Assembly: GCA_945906815.1 (NCBI GenBank)
Contig: CAMDRT010000021.1
Location: 1 to 64,000, forward strand
Direction: 5' to 3'
DNA length: 64,000 nt
Source: Bordetella parapertussis
GTDB lineage: Bacteria; Pseudomonadota; Gammaproteobacteria; Burkholderiales; SG8-41
The notes under the pieces were generated by a model. It was not told where the DNA came from. It searched no databases and saw only the letters and a list, made by a program, of their open reading frames with translations. Numbering within the stretch: position 1 is the first letter of the stretch; each line of letters starts with the position of its first letter. This document shows positions 41,329 through 49,937 of this stretch, piece by piece. The position numbers and the translations under genes are program-made.

Positions 41329-41775
41329 ATGCGCATCGATGTAAAAATTCTCGACCCGCGCCTGCGCGATCAACTGCCGCAATACGCCACACCCGGTTCC
41401 GCCGGGCTCGACCTGCGCGCCTGCGTCGGCGCACCGCTAACGCTGAACCCCGGCCAAACGGAACTGATACCCGCGGGCATAGCCATACATATCGCCGATC
41501 CGGGCTATGCCGCAGTGATACTGCCGCGCTCCGGCCTCGGCCACAAACACGGCATCGTGCTCGGCAATCTGGTGGGCCTGATCGATTCCGATTATCAGGG
41601 ACAGTTGTTGGTCTCTACCTGGAATCGCGGCCTAGCGCCGTTTGTCATTCATCCGCTGGAGCGGCTGGCGCAACTGGTGGTAATACCGGTGATGCAGGTT
41701 GAATTCAACGTGGTCGACGCCTTCGGCACATCGGATCGCGGTGCCGGCGGGTTTGGCAGTACCGGGAAAGCCTAG
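41329..41775 (+). CDS. dut: dUTP diphosphatase
   Basis: 148 aa, trimeric all-beta dUTPase. Motif 1 GSAGLDLRA, motif 2 [15 protein letters not shown], motif 3 [11 protein letters not shown] and motif 5 [10 protein letters not shown] are intact. It removes dUTP and supplies dUMP for dTMP. The start at 41329 ([12 protein letters not shown]) is the family start. The stop codon overlaps the stop codon of the convergent kinase gene in the shared sequence CTAG (41772-41775). Confidence 0.97.
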   Translation: MRIDVKILDPRLRDQLPQYATPGSAGLDLRACVGAPLTLNPGQTELIPAGIAIHIADPGYAAVILPRSGLGHKHGIVLGNLVGLIDSDYQGQLLVSTWNRGLAPFVIHPLERLAQLVVIPVMQVEFNVVDAFGTSDRGAGGFGSTGKA

Positions 41776-43469
41776 CGCACCAGCAGGATGTAAATCAGCA
41801 GCAGGTTGATCACCACCGAAATCAGCGCTAGCGCCTGCCACAGCGCCGCCGGGCGCTGCGCAAGCGGCGTGCGCGGCGGCGCAGATACGGGTTGTGTTTC
41901 TCCGCGCTCCAGGGCCAGCAACATTTCTTCCGCTGTCTCGAAGCGCTGCTTCTGATCACGCGCCACCGCGCGCAGCAGCACGTTTTCCAGCCACTGCGGT
42001 ATGTCCGGGCGGTAGCGCGTGGGCGGCGTAGGATCGGCGAAACGCGGATGCTGGAACGGCTCGACTTCGCCGTACGGATATTTACGTGTCAGCAGATGAT
42101 ACAAACTGACGCCCGCGGCGTAGATATCACTTTGCGCGCTGGCTTTTTCATTATTGAACAACTCCGGCGCCATAAAACTCGGCGTGCCGGGATTGCCTTG
42201 CAGCTCCGGATAGGGCACGCCCGCGGCCAGCGCCACACCCATGTCGAGCACGCGCAGCTCATCGCTCTCATCCTGCAACAGATTGGCCGGTTTGATATCG
42301 CGATGAATGATCGACAGCCGGTGCAACGCGCCCAGCGCCCGCGCAATCTGCGCGCCGATGCGTGCTGCGTCGGCCACAGTAAAGTGATTGCCGTTATCGA
42401 GATGTTGTTGCAGCGTAGCGCCGCTGTGAAACGTCATCACGTAATACAGATGATGGCGCGCGGCAGCGGCCAGCGGCACCACCTGCGGGAAATGCCGAGA
42501 CACCAGCCGCTTGGCGAGCCATTCCTCCCCGAGCAAGCCTTCGCAACTCGCACGATCATCGGCAAACGCGGGTTGCAGGGTTTTCAGCGCGCACACCTGA
42601 CCCGCCTTGTTCGCTAGGGAGCGCACCTTGTAGAGCAGTGTCGCACGCGACTCATGCAGCAGACCCAACACCTCGAAGCCGTCGATCACGCCGCCGGGCT
42701 TCAAGCGCGGCGGCACCGGCAGGCGCACGTACGCGCCCAGCATTTCGCGCCAGCCTTCGGCGGGCACCGCGTCGATGCGGGTCACCAGCGCGGTGGCGTT
42801 GTCGGCGCCGCCGGCCGCCAGCGCCGCATCCACCATGGCGTCCGACGCGCGCTGCGGATCTTCGTGCAGCAGCATCAATTCGTGAATGCGCTTGTTGCCC
42901 AACGGTTCCCACACGCCATCGCTGCAAATGAGAAAACGGTCTTTCGGCAGCAAGTCACCATCGGCGTAATCGACCATCAGATGCTGATCGAGACCCACCG
43001 CGCGCCTTAACACATGGCGCATATCGGGGCGATCCCACACGTGATCCCGCGTCAGCACCGACATCTCGTGGTTGCGCAAGCGGTAGACGCGCGTGTCGCC
43101 GACGTGGCCGATGGTGTAACGGTTGCCGCGCAATATCAGCAGGCTCAAGGTGGTCGCCATGCCGGCGCGGGATTTGTCCATCGAACCCTGCCCCATTATC
43201 CAGCGGTTGATGGCGGACAACACGCGATCCACAGCCTGTGGCACCTCCCACGTCTCAGGCGTGCCGTAGTAATCCGCGAGCAGGCCGCGCACGGTGTACT
43301 CGGCAGCCTCGCGCCCGTAGCCCTCGCCGGATACGCCGTCCGCTACCGCCAGCAGCGCGCCGCGAGCCGCCAGTTCATCCGTTTCGGGTGTGACCACGCC
43401 GAAAAAATCTTCATTCCGCTCACGCTTGCCGATGCGAGTGGCGTGACCTAGGGCGAATTCAAGGGGCAT
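41772..43469 (-). CDS. PP2C phosphatase-Ser/Thr kinase fusion, membrane-anchored
   Basis: 565 aa. The N-terminal PP2C domain (about 5-235) has [36 protein letters not shown] and [11 protein letters not shown] Hanks-type kinase follows (about 265-525), with the lysine in CALKTLQP, the catalytic loop [10 protein letters not shown] and FMAPELF. The DFG motif reads DMG. One C-terminal helix (about 540-560) anchors it. It lies directly after the MFS nitrate transporter and is a known companion of nitrate-assimilation genes in proteobacteria. It may regulate transport or reductase by phosphorylation, but the target is unknown. The ATG abuts a GTGAGGC repeat. Confidence 0.9.
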   Translation of the reverse strand: MPLEFALGHATRIGKRERNEDFFGVVTPETDELAARGALLAVADGVSGEGYGREAAEYTVRGLLADYYGTPETWEVPQAVDRVLSAINRWIMGQGSMDKSRAGMATTLSLLILRGNRYTIGHVGDTRVYRLRNHEMSVLTRDHVWDRPDMRHVLRRAVGLDQHLMVDYADGDLLPKDRFLICSDGVWEPLGNKRIHELMLLHEDPQRASDAMVDAALAAGGADNATALVTRIDAVPAEGWREMLGAYVRLPVPPRLKPGGVIDGFEVLGLLHESRATLLYKVRSLANKAGQVCALKTLQPAFADDRASCEGLLGEEWLAKRLVSRHFPQVVPLAAAARHHLYYVMTFHSGATLQQHLDNGNHFTVADAARIGAQIARALGALHRLSIIHRDIKPANLLQDESDELRVLDMGVALAAGVPYPELQGNPGTPSFMAPELFNNEKASAQSDIYAAGVSLYHLLTRKYPYGEVEPFQHPRFADPTPPTRYRPDIPQWLENVLLRAVARDQKQRFETAEEMLLALERGETQPVSAPPRTPLAQRPAALWQALALISVVINLLLIYILLVR

Positions 43470-43473
43470 GATT

Positions 43474-43582
43474 CGTGAGGCGTAAGGGGTGGTAGCGTTA
43501 GGTGATGATGCGCTCGTGCGTCAAGTATGCGCAATAGGGCCAGATGCCCGTCGGCGCCTCACCCCCCGCCCCTTACGCCTCT
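43474..43582. repeat. Palindromic GTGAGGCGTAAGG element, copy 3
   Basis: The left arm CGTGAGGCGTAAGGGGTGG (from about 43477) and right arm CCCGCCCCTTACGCCTCTCG (about 43563-43582) are near-perfect inverted copies around about 65 bases. It lies between the nitrate-transporter stop codon and the kinase start codon and could attenuate the operon. Confidence 0.7.
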
Positions 43583-43587
43583 CGAAA

Positions 43588-44799
43588 TCAAACCTTCGCC
43601 GCCGACAAGTGCGCCGCGCCCCAGGTGGTGCGCCAGCGGCTCTTCACCGCGGTAAGTCCGGTTAGCGCAACCAGCGCCAGCCCGGCGAATATCAACAGGC
43701 CGGTCTGATAACTGCCGGACAATTGCTTGGAATAACCCAGCGACGAGGCCAGATAAAAACCGCCGATGCCCCCTGCCATGCCTACCAGCCCGGTCATCAC
43801 GCCGATCTCCTTGCGAAAGCGCTGCGGCACCAGTTGAAACACCGCGCCATTGCCCATGCCCAGCGCGAGCATGGCGCACACGAACAATGCCAGCGCCATC
43901 CATGCCTCGCGCATGCCGAAACTCACCAGCGCGAGAAACCCCGCCGCCAGCACATACATCAGCGACAGTGATTTGATGCCGCCGATGCGATCCGCCACCA
44001 TGCCACCCAGCGGTCGCACCAGCGAACCGGCGAACACGCAAGCCGCCGTGAGATAGCCGGCGACCACCGGCGACAATCCGTACTGGTCGTTAAAATAAAT
44101 GGTCAGCGACGACGCCAACCCCACGAATCCGCCAAAGGTCACGCTGTAGAAAAACATGAACCACCACGCGTCCTTGTCGCGTAGCACTTTCAGGTACTCG
44201 GTGAGCGGCTTGGCCGGCGGGCATTCGGGGCTGTCCTTGGCAAGCAACATATAAATCACCAACACCACCATCAGCGGGATCGCTGCGATGCCGAAAACAT
44301 TGCTCCAGCCATAAGCGACCGCCAGCCCCGGCGCCAGCAGCGCCGCGAACACGGTGCCCGAATTACCTGCTCCAGCTATGCCCAGCGCCGCGCCCTGATG
44401 CTCAGGCGGATACCAGCGCGAGGCGAGCGGCAGTGCCACCGCAAACGAAGCGCCGGCCACACCCAGCGCCAGTCCCAGCACCAGCACCTGCGTGTAGCTG
44501 TGGATGCCGAAGTACCATGCAATCAACAACGCCGCGATCACGATCACCTGACCAATCACTCCGGTCATTTTTGGTTTCAAATGATCCACCAGAATGCCCA
44601 TCACCAGACGCAGCAACGCGCCCGCGAGCACTGGTGTGGCCACCATCAGACCTTTCTGCGCAGCGCTCAGATTCAAGTCTTGCGCGATCTGTACCGCCAG
44701 CGGCCCCAGCAGCACCCACACCATGAAGCTCAGATCAAAGTACAAAAACGCCGCGAACAGCGTAGGCGTGTGGCCGACTTTCAGGAACGATGTTTTCAT
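43588..44799 (-). CDS. MFS nitrate/nitrite transporter
   Basis: 403 aa, about twelve membrane helices. Nitrate/nitrite-porter signatures are the glycine-rich helices GAGNSGTVFAALLAPGLA (about residues 145-162) and GMAGGIGGFYLASSLG (about 342-357), with arginines in LRLVMG and VRPLGG. It imports nitrate and/or exports nitrite across the inner membrane. It is third gene after nirBD, 35 bases downstream, without a strong ribosome-binding site. The organism therefore has two nitrate uptake routes, this and nrtABD. Confidence 0.92.
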   Translation of the reverse strand: MKTSFLKVGHTPTLFAAFLYFDLSFMVWVLLGPLAVQIAQDLNLSAAQKGLMVATPVLAGALLRLVMGILVDHLKPKMTGVIGQVIVIAALLIAWYFGIHSYTQVLVLGLALGVAGASFAVALPLASRWYPPEHQGAALGIAGAGNSGTVFAALLAPGLAVAYGWSNVFGIAAIPLMVVLVIYMLLAKDSPECPPAKPLTEYLKVLRDKDAWWFMFFYSVTFGGFVGLASSLTIYFNDQYGLSPVVAGYLTAACVFAGSLVRPLGGMVADRIGGIKSLSLMYVLAAGFLALVSFGMREAWMALALFVCAMLALGMGNGAVFQLVPQRFRKEIGVMTGLVGMAGGIGGFYLASSLGYSKQLSGSYQTGLLIFAGLALVALTGLTAVKSRWRTTWGAAHLSAAKV

Positions 44800-44834
44800 T
44801 ACATGCTCGAATATAATGTAAGTGTTTGTTTTTA

Positions 44835-45197
44835 TTAACGAATAATACTTACAAACACCGTATCAGCTTCAACACGGGTGGGAAACACAGCAACCCGCAC
44901 GTCTGCATCTTCGAGACACTGACCGCTGACGAGGCTAAAGTGCTGCTTGTACACAGGTGAAGCCACCACCAGCTCGCCCTTCAAATCGCCGACGATGCCG
45001 CGAGACAGCACGTTCGCGCGCGAGAACGGATCGTAGTTATCAAGGGCATGGACGCTATCGCCGTCATCACCCGTCAGGCGGAACACCGCGACCTGACGCC
45101 CGCCTACCAACGCGCACACACCGGTGTCGGCTACGATGTCGGTGAGTTTGCACACCGCGACCCACTCGTTCACAAGCACTTGCGGATGCGCACTCAC
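44835..45197 (-). CDS. nirD: Assimilatory nitrite reductase, small subunit NirD
   Basis: 120 aa, Rieske-like fold of NirD. The Rieske cysteine/histidine pairs are replaced (ALDNYDPFSRANVLSRG), as is normal for NirD, so no [2Fe-2S] cluster is expected. GTG start overlapping the nirB stop (GTGA, 45194-45197). It pairs with NirB for NADH-dependent reduction of nitrite to ammonium. Confidence 0.95.
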   Translation of the reverse strand: MSAHPQVLVNEWVAVCKLTDIVADTGVCALVGGRQVAVFRLTGDDGDSVHALDNYDPFSRANVLSRGIVGDLKGELVVASPVYKQHFSLVSGQCLEDADVRVAVFPTRVEADTVFVSIIR

Positions 45198-47755
45198 GTC
45201 GCCGCCTCCAGTTCCGCCTCGCGTTCGTCCGTGCGCGCAGGCCGAATTTGCCCGCGTTCGGCGACGAACACCACGTTGCTGTCCGGCTGCTCACTGTTCA
45301 CGAAATGGTGGAAGCGCTTCAAGGTCTCGGGATCGTTGATCGCTTTTTTCCATTCGCATTCATAGGTATCGACAAACCTTTGCATGTCCGCTTCTAGTTC
45401 AGCGCCAAGGCCCAGCGTATCCTCACACACCACTTTGCGCACATAGTCGATGCCGCCTTCGAGGTTGTCGAGCCAGGTCGCCGTGCGTTGCAGCCGGTCG
45501 CCGGTGCGGATGTAGAACATCAGAAAGCGGTCGATGTACTTGACGAGCGTGGCATCGTCAATGTCTTTCGCCAGCAGATCAGCGTGGCGCGGCTTGATGC
45601 CGCCGTTGCCGCACACGTAGAGGTTCCAGCCTTTTTCTGTAGCGATGATGCCGACATCCTTGCCCTGCGCTTCCGCGCATTCGCGGGTGCAGCCCGACAC
45701 TGCCATCTTCAGCTTGTGCGGCGAGCGCAGTCCGCGGTAACGGTTCTCGATGTGGATCGCCATCGACACCGAATCCTGCACACCGAAACGGCACCAGGTG
45801 CTGCCCACGCACGATTTCACCGTGCGCAACGCCTTACCGTAGGCATGGCCGGACTCAAAACCGGCGTCCACCAGCTCCTTCCAGATCAGCGGCAATTGCT
45901 CCACCCGCGCGCCGAACAGATCAATGCGCTGGGCGCCGGTGATCTTGGTGTAGAGGCCGAATTTTTTTGCCACTTCACCCATCACAATCAGCTTCTCAGG
46001 TGTGATCTCGCCGCCAGGAATCCGCGGCACGATCGAATACGTACCGTCCTTTTGCATATTGGCAAGGTAGTAATCGTTGGTGTCCTGCAACGGTGCGTGT
46101 TTGGGTTTCAGGATATATTCGTTCCAGCAGGTGGCCAGTATCGATGCCACAGCCGGCTTGCAGATATCGCAGCCGCGCCCCTGGCCGTGCTTGGAAATAA
46201 TTTGGTCGAAAGTCTTCAGGTTGCCGACACGCGTGAGATGAAACAACTCCTGGCGTGCATACAGGAAGTGCTCGCACAAGTGATTCTTGACCTCCACGCC
46301 CTGCTTCTTGAGTTCGTTGTCGAGGATTTGCTTCACCAGTGGCCCGCAACCGCCGCAACTGGTGGCCGCTTTGGTGTTCTTCTTCAACACGCCGAGGCTG
46401 GTCGCCCCAGCAGCGACGGCACAGCACAGTGCGCCCTTGGACACATTGTTGCAGGAACAAATCAAAGCCGCGTCCGGCAAGGCATCAACACCGATGCCCT
46501 TGCCCCCGTTACTGCCGCCTACACGCGAGGGCAGAATGAGGTCCTCAGGATGCTCAGGCAGTGGGATTGCGTTCAGCGTCAGTTGCAACAGGCTGCCGTA
46601 GTCATCGGCCTCGCCGACCAGCACTGCGCCCAGCAAGCGCTTGCGGTCACCCGACACCACCAGCTTCTTGTATATGCCCGCGGCCTCGTCGGTGTACACA
46701 TAGTTGAGCGCATCCGGCGCAACGCCATGGGCGTCACCAATGGATGCCACATCCACGCCCAGCAGCTTTAACTTGGTGCTCATGTCGGCACCCGGAAAAC
46801 GTGCGTCGGTCTCGCCCGTAAGATGGCGCGCCGTGACATCCGCCATCTGATAGCCGGGCGCAACCAGGCCATACAGACGCCCGCTCCACAGCGCACACTC
46901 GCCCAGCGCATAGATGTCGGCGTCGTTGGTCTGACAATGATCATTGACCGCGATGCCGCCGCGCTCGCCAATGGTCAGCCCGGCCGCTTTCGCGAGTTGA
47001 TCGCGCGGGCGTATGCCAGCGGAGAATACGATGAGGTCGGTTTCCAGTGCGCTGCCGTCCGCGAACAGCAACTTGTGCCGGCACGCGCTGCCTTTGACGA
47101 TTTCTTTCGTTTGCCTGGAGGTATGCACCGCAACACCCAGTGCTTCGATCTTGTGACGCAGCAGCCTTCCACCGGAATCGTCGAGCTGCACCGCCATCAG
47201 CCGCGGGGCGAACTCCACCACATGCGTTTTGAGGCCCAGGTCATGCAGCGCCTTGGCCGCTTCCAGCCCGAGCAGACCGCCGCCGATCACCGTGCCGACC
47301 TTGGCCGTAGCGGCAGCGATGCGTATCGCCTCCAAATCCTCAATCGCACGGTAGACAAAGCAATCCTGCCATTCGGTGCCGGCGACTTTCGGCACGAAGG
47401 GATAAGAGCCGGTAGCCAGCACCAGCTTGTCATAAGGCAGTTCGTGACCGCGTGCCGAGCGCACCACCTTGCGCGCGCGATCAATCGCCACCGCCTTGTC
47501 GCCGAGTCGCAGCGCGATGCCGTGGCGCTCGAAAAACCCCGCTGGCACCAGATTCAGATCGGCGGCAGACTTTCCGGCAAGAAAACTGGTCAACTGCACG
47601 CGGTCGTAGGCCGGGCGCGGCTCCGCGCAAAACACGGTGACCTGCGCCGGGCGGCCTGCGCCCTCCAGCCGGCTTACCAATTGCTCCAGGAAGCGCTGAC
47701 CGATCATGCCGTTGCCGATGACGACGATTTTTTCGCTTTTCATGTCGGTGCTCAT
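45194..47755 (-). CDS. nirB: Assimilatory NADH-nitrite reductase, large subunit NirB
   Basis: 853 aa. The FAD/NAD domain (about 8-320) begins KIVVIGNGMIGQRFLEQL and contains VIGGGLLGLEAAKALHDLG. A BFD-type [2Fe-2S] domain (about 425-490) has CSCNNVSKG and TSCGGCGPLV. The sulfite/nitrite-reductase part has siroheme/[4Fe-4S] cysteines in SCVGSTWCRFG and GCTRECAEAQG. An AAGGTG site precedes the ATG at 47755; an in-frame ATG four codons later is possible. A sigma-54 promoter with NtrC-like sites lies upstream. The siroheme-synthesis gene cysG is not in the window. Confidence 0.96.
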   Translation of the reverse strand: MSTDMKSEKIVVIGNGMIGQRFLEQLVSRLEGAGRPAQVTVFCAEPRPAYDRVQLTSFLAGKSAADLNLVPAGFFERHGIALRLGDKAVAIDRARKVVRSARGHELPYDKLVLATGSYPFVPKVAGTEWQDCFVYRAIEDLEAIRIAAATAKVGTVIGGGLLGLEAAKALHDLGLKTHVVEFAPRLMAVQLDDSGGRLLRHKIEALGVAVHTSRQTKEIVKGSACRHKLLFADGSALETDLIVFSAGIRPRDQLAKAAGLTIGERGGIAVNDHCQTNDADIYALGECALWSGRLYGLVAPGYQMADVTARHLTGETDARFPGADMSTKLKLLGVDVASIGDAHGVAPDALNYVYTDEAAGIYKKLVVSGDRKRLLGAVLVGEADDYGSLLQLTLNAIPLPEHPEDLILPSRVGGSNGGKGIGVDALPDAALICSCNNVSKGALCCAVAAGATSLGVLKKNTKAATSCGGCGPLVKQILDNELKKQGVEVKNHLCEHFLYARQELFHLTRVGNLKTFDQIISKHGQGRGCDICKPAVASILATCWNEYILKPKHAPLQDTNDYYLANMQKDGTYSIVPRIPGGEITPEKLIVMGEVAKKFGLYTKITGAQRIDLFGARVEQLPLIWKELVDAGFESGHAYGKALRTVKSCVGSTWCRFGVQDSVSMAIHIENRYRGLRSPHKLKMAVSGCTRECAEAQGKDVGIIATEKGWNLYVCGNGGIKPRHADLLAKDIDDATLVKYIDRFLMFYIRTGDRLQRTATWLDNLEGGIDYVRKVVCEDTLGLGAELEADMQRFVDTYECEWKKAINDPETLKRFHHFVNSEQPDSNVVFVAERGQIRPARTDEREAELEAAT

Positions 47756-47866
47756 GCGGCACCTTGCGCGGCTGTTCCAGCGCTGCTGTTACCATCACCA
47801 GAAAAACGTAACCTTTTCATTTCATTGGCCTTTTACAATCCATACACCAGCGTCTGCTATAGCTAA

Positions 47867-47882
47867 AGCAATTACGGTGCCA
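47867..47882 (-). promoter_or_regulatory. Sigma-54 promoter for nirBD
   Basis: On the minus strand TGGCACCGTAATTGCT matches TGGCAC-N5-TTGCW at every fixed position. Transcription would begin near 47856, about 100 bases before nirB. Confidence 0.85.
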
Positions 47883-47937
47883 GCATCCACCAATGGGAGC
47901 TACGCCCTAGAGAGCGCTGGAAATGCATTGCTGCGTC

Positions 47938-47983
47938 GCACCATAGAGGTGCAATACGGCAGCGTGGCGCACTGCAAATGCGC
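47938..47983. promoter_or_regulatory. Tandem NtrC-like enhancer sites for nirBD
   Basis: Site 1 (47938-47952) reads GCACC-ATAGA-GGTGC, a perfect palindrome with the spacing of the NtrC consensus. Site 2 (47969-47983) reads GCACTGCAAATGCGC and is weaker. Their centres are 31 bases apart, about three helical turns, and about 75-110 bases upstream of the sigma-54 element. The remaining gap to nrtD (47984-48179) holds no gene I can support. Confidence 0.75.
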
Positions 47984-48179
47984 GGCACGGCGCGGTTTTT
48001 TGGCGCGCGCCGGTTTGGCGAGTATTGTGCTGTTTTTCGTAATGCGCTAAGGGCCTGTGTCACCGCCGACAAATGAAAACAGTCGAGCGGTCATGCTGAA
48101 CCATCTTGTGCGTCCGTGCACCGCCGCCAACCGTTCAGGGTCACCAGCAGCAACTGCTGAAAATTTTGCATGAACCAGG

Positions 48180-48971
48180 TCACGCCACAGCCTTGCACTG
48201 CTTCTGATAGAGAAACTCCAGCACGCGCTCGCGCAAATAGATGTAGCGCGCGTTGGCGGCAAGCGCGAGTCGCTCGCGTGGACGCGGCAGGCTCACGTCC
48301 AGCACTTCGCCGATGGTCGCCGCCGGACCGTTAGTCATCATCACCACGCGGTCGGACAGCAGCACCGCTTCGTCCACGTCGTGCGTCACCATCAGCACTG
48401 TGGCACCGGTGTCAGCAACGATGCGCATCAATTCGTCCTGCAGGGACGCGCGCGTCAGCGCGTCAAGTGCGCCGAACGGCTCGTCCAGCAACAATACTTT
48501 GGGCTCGATCGCCAGCGCGCGCGCGATGCCGACGCGCTGCTTCATGCCGCCCGACAATTCCTGCGGCATCTTGTCCATGGCATGCGCCAGACCGACCATT
48601 TCAAGTGCGGCCTGGGTGCGTGCCTTGAGCTTCGCTTTGCGCTCCGCTGTGCCGAACACACGCTCGACCGCCAGATAGACATTGCCAAAACAACTGAGCC
48701 ATGGCAGCAGCGAGTGGTTCTGGAACACCACGCCGCGATCGGGCCCGGGGCCGGCGATCTCGCGTCCGGCGAGGATCATGCCGCCCTCGGTCGGCACCAG
48801 CAGCCCGGCAACCAGGTTGAGCAATGTTGATTTGCCGCAACCGGAGTGGCCGATCAGGGTAACGAAGTCGCCTTTTCTAACCACAAGATCGATGCCGCTG
48901 AGCGCGACAAACGCGCCTTTTTTGGTGTCGAAGGTCATGCTGACCGACTCAACTTGCAGGTAATTTTCCAT
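48180..48971 (-). CDS. nrtD: Nitrate ABC transporter ATP-binding protein (NrtD/NasD type)
   Basis: 263 aa. Walker A GHSGCGKST, signature [15 protein letters not shown], Walker B LLLDEPFGALD and the switch histidine in VTHDVDEAV are present. It is the single-domain ATPase of an NrtABD importer; no NrtC-type fused binding domain is present. It starts MENYLQVESVSMTFDTKKG, 10 bases after nrtB. Confidence 0.9.
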   Translation of the reverse strand: MENYLQVESVSMTFDTKKGAFVALSGIDLVVRKGDFVTLIGHSGCGKSTLLNLVAGLLVPTEGGMILAGREIAGPGPDRGVVFQNHSLLPWLSCFGNVYLAVERVFGTAERKAKLKARTQAALEMVGLAHAMDKMPQELSGGMKQRVGIARALAIEPKVLLLDEPFGALDALTRASLQDELMRIVADTGATVLMVTHDVDEAVLLSDRVVMMTNGPAATIGEVLDVSLPRPRERLALAANARYIYLRERVLEFLYQKQCKAVA

Positions 48972-48980
48972 AATCGCCTC

Positions 48981-49907
48981 TCATAAATAACTGAATCGCC
49001 GCGCCAGCAACACCAGCGCCTGTTCCAGCAGCAGCCCGACGATGCCGATGGTGAAGATGGCGATGATGATGTGATCGACTTTCAGGTTGTTCCATTCGTC
49101 CCACACCCAGAAACCGATGCCGACGCCGCCGGTGAGCATTTCAGCGGCGACGATCACCAGCCACGCCACGCCGATCGACAAGCGCACGCCGGTGATCATG
49201 TACGGCAGCACCGCCGGGAATAGGATGCTGGTGAACACCTTCCACTCGGAAAGCTTGAGCACGCGCGCCACATTGAGATAGTCCTGCGGCACCTGCTGCA
49301 CGCCCACCGCGGTGTTGATAATCATCGGCCACAGGCTGCAAATGAAAATCACGTAAATCGCCGCCGGGTTTGCCGCCTTGAACAACAGCAGCCCGATCGG
49401 CAGCCATGCCAGCGGCGACACCGGGCGCAGCAGCGCGATGATCGGCGCCGCCATGTCAGACAGAAACTTGAATCGACCGACGATGAAGCCGAGCGGTATG
49501 CCCACCAGCGCCGCGAAGCCAAAGCCGATGCCGACGCGCTTTAACGACGACAGCACATTCCAGCCTATGCCTTGATCGTTGGGGCCTTTCTGATAGAACG
49601 GATCGGAAAAAATGTTGACGGCCGCGGCCCACACCGCCGCAGGACCCGGGATGTTTCCGCTCATTTTGGCGACAGCGGCCCAGATCAACGCAAAAAGCAC
49701 CAGGCCGAGCACGCAGGCGACCACCTCGCGCACCCACTCGGGCGCCTGCAGGCGGCGATAGGATTTGACAGGGGCCGCCGCGACCGGGGTGGCGGCAGGT
49801 GTCGCACTCGCCGTCAGCGCGGGCGCGGCCGGTTGTGACGCACCCGTTTGTGGCGACGACACAACCACCGCTAACGCGTCGCTCTTTCTGATTGCTATCG
49901 AACTCAT
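48981..49907 (-). CDS. nrtB: Nitrate ABC transporter permease NrtB
   Basis: 308 aa. An Ala/Pro-rich, possibly disordered N-terminus (about 1-55) precedes six membrane helices and the EAA loop (LNVARVLKLSEWKVFTSILFPAVLPYM). It matches the NtrB/NrtB nitrate permease family. It lies between the binding protein and the ATPase with short gaps and is clearly the same operon. Confidence 0.92.
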   Translation of the reverse strand: MSSIAIRKSDALAVVVSSPQTGASQPAAPALTASATPAATPVAAAPVKSYRRLQAPEWVREVVACVLGLVLFALIWAAVAKMSGNIPGPAAVWAAAVNIFSDPFYQKGPNDQGIGWNVLSSLKRVGIGFGFAALVGIPLGFIVGRFKFLSDMAAPIIALLRPVSPLAWLPIGLLLFKAANPAAIYVIFICSLWPMIINTAVGVQQVPQDYLNVARVLKLSEWKVFTSILFPAVLPYMITGVRLSIGVAWLVIVAAEMLTGGVGIGFWVWDEWNNLKVDHIIIAIFTIGIVGLLLEQALVLLARRFSYL

Positions 49908-49937
49908 AGGGTGACCTCCGTTGTCGGCATTCTGAAA

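Noticed and set aside
46823..47866. Plus-strand frame of 347 codons opposite nirB
   Set aside because: A shadow of nirB with Arg/His/Gln-rich composition and no domain.
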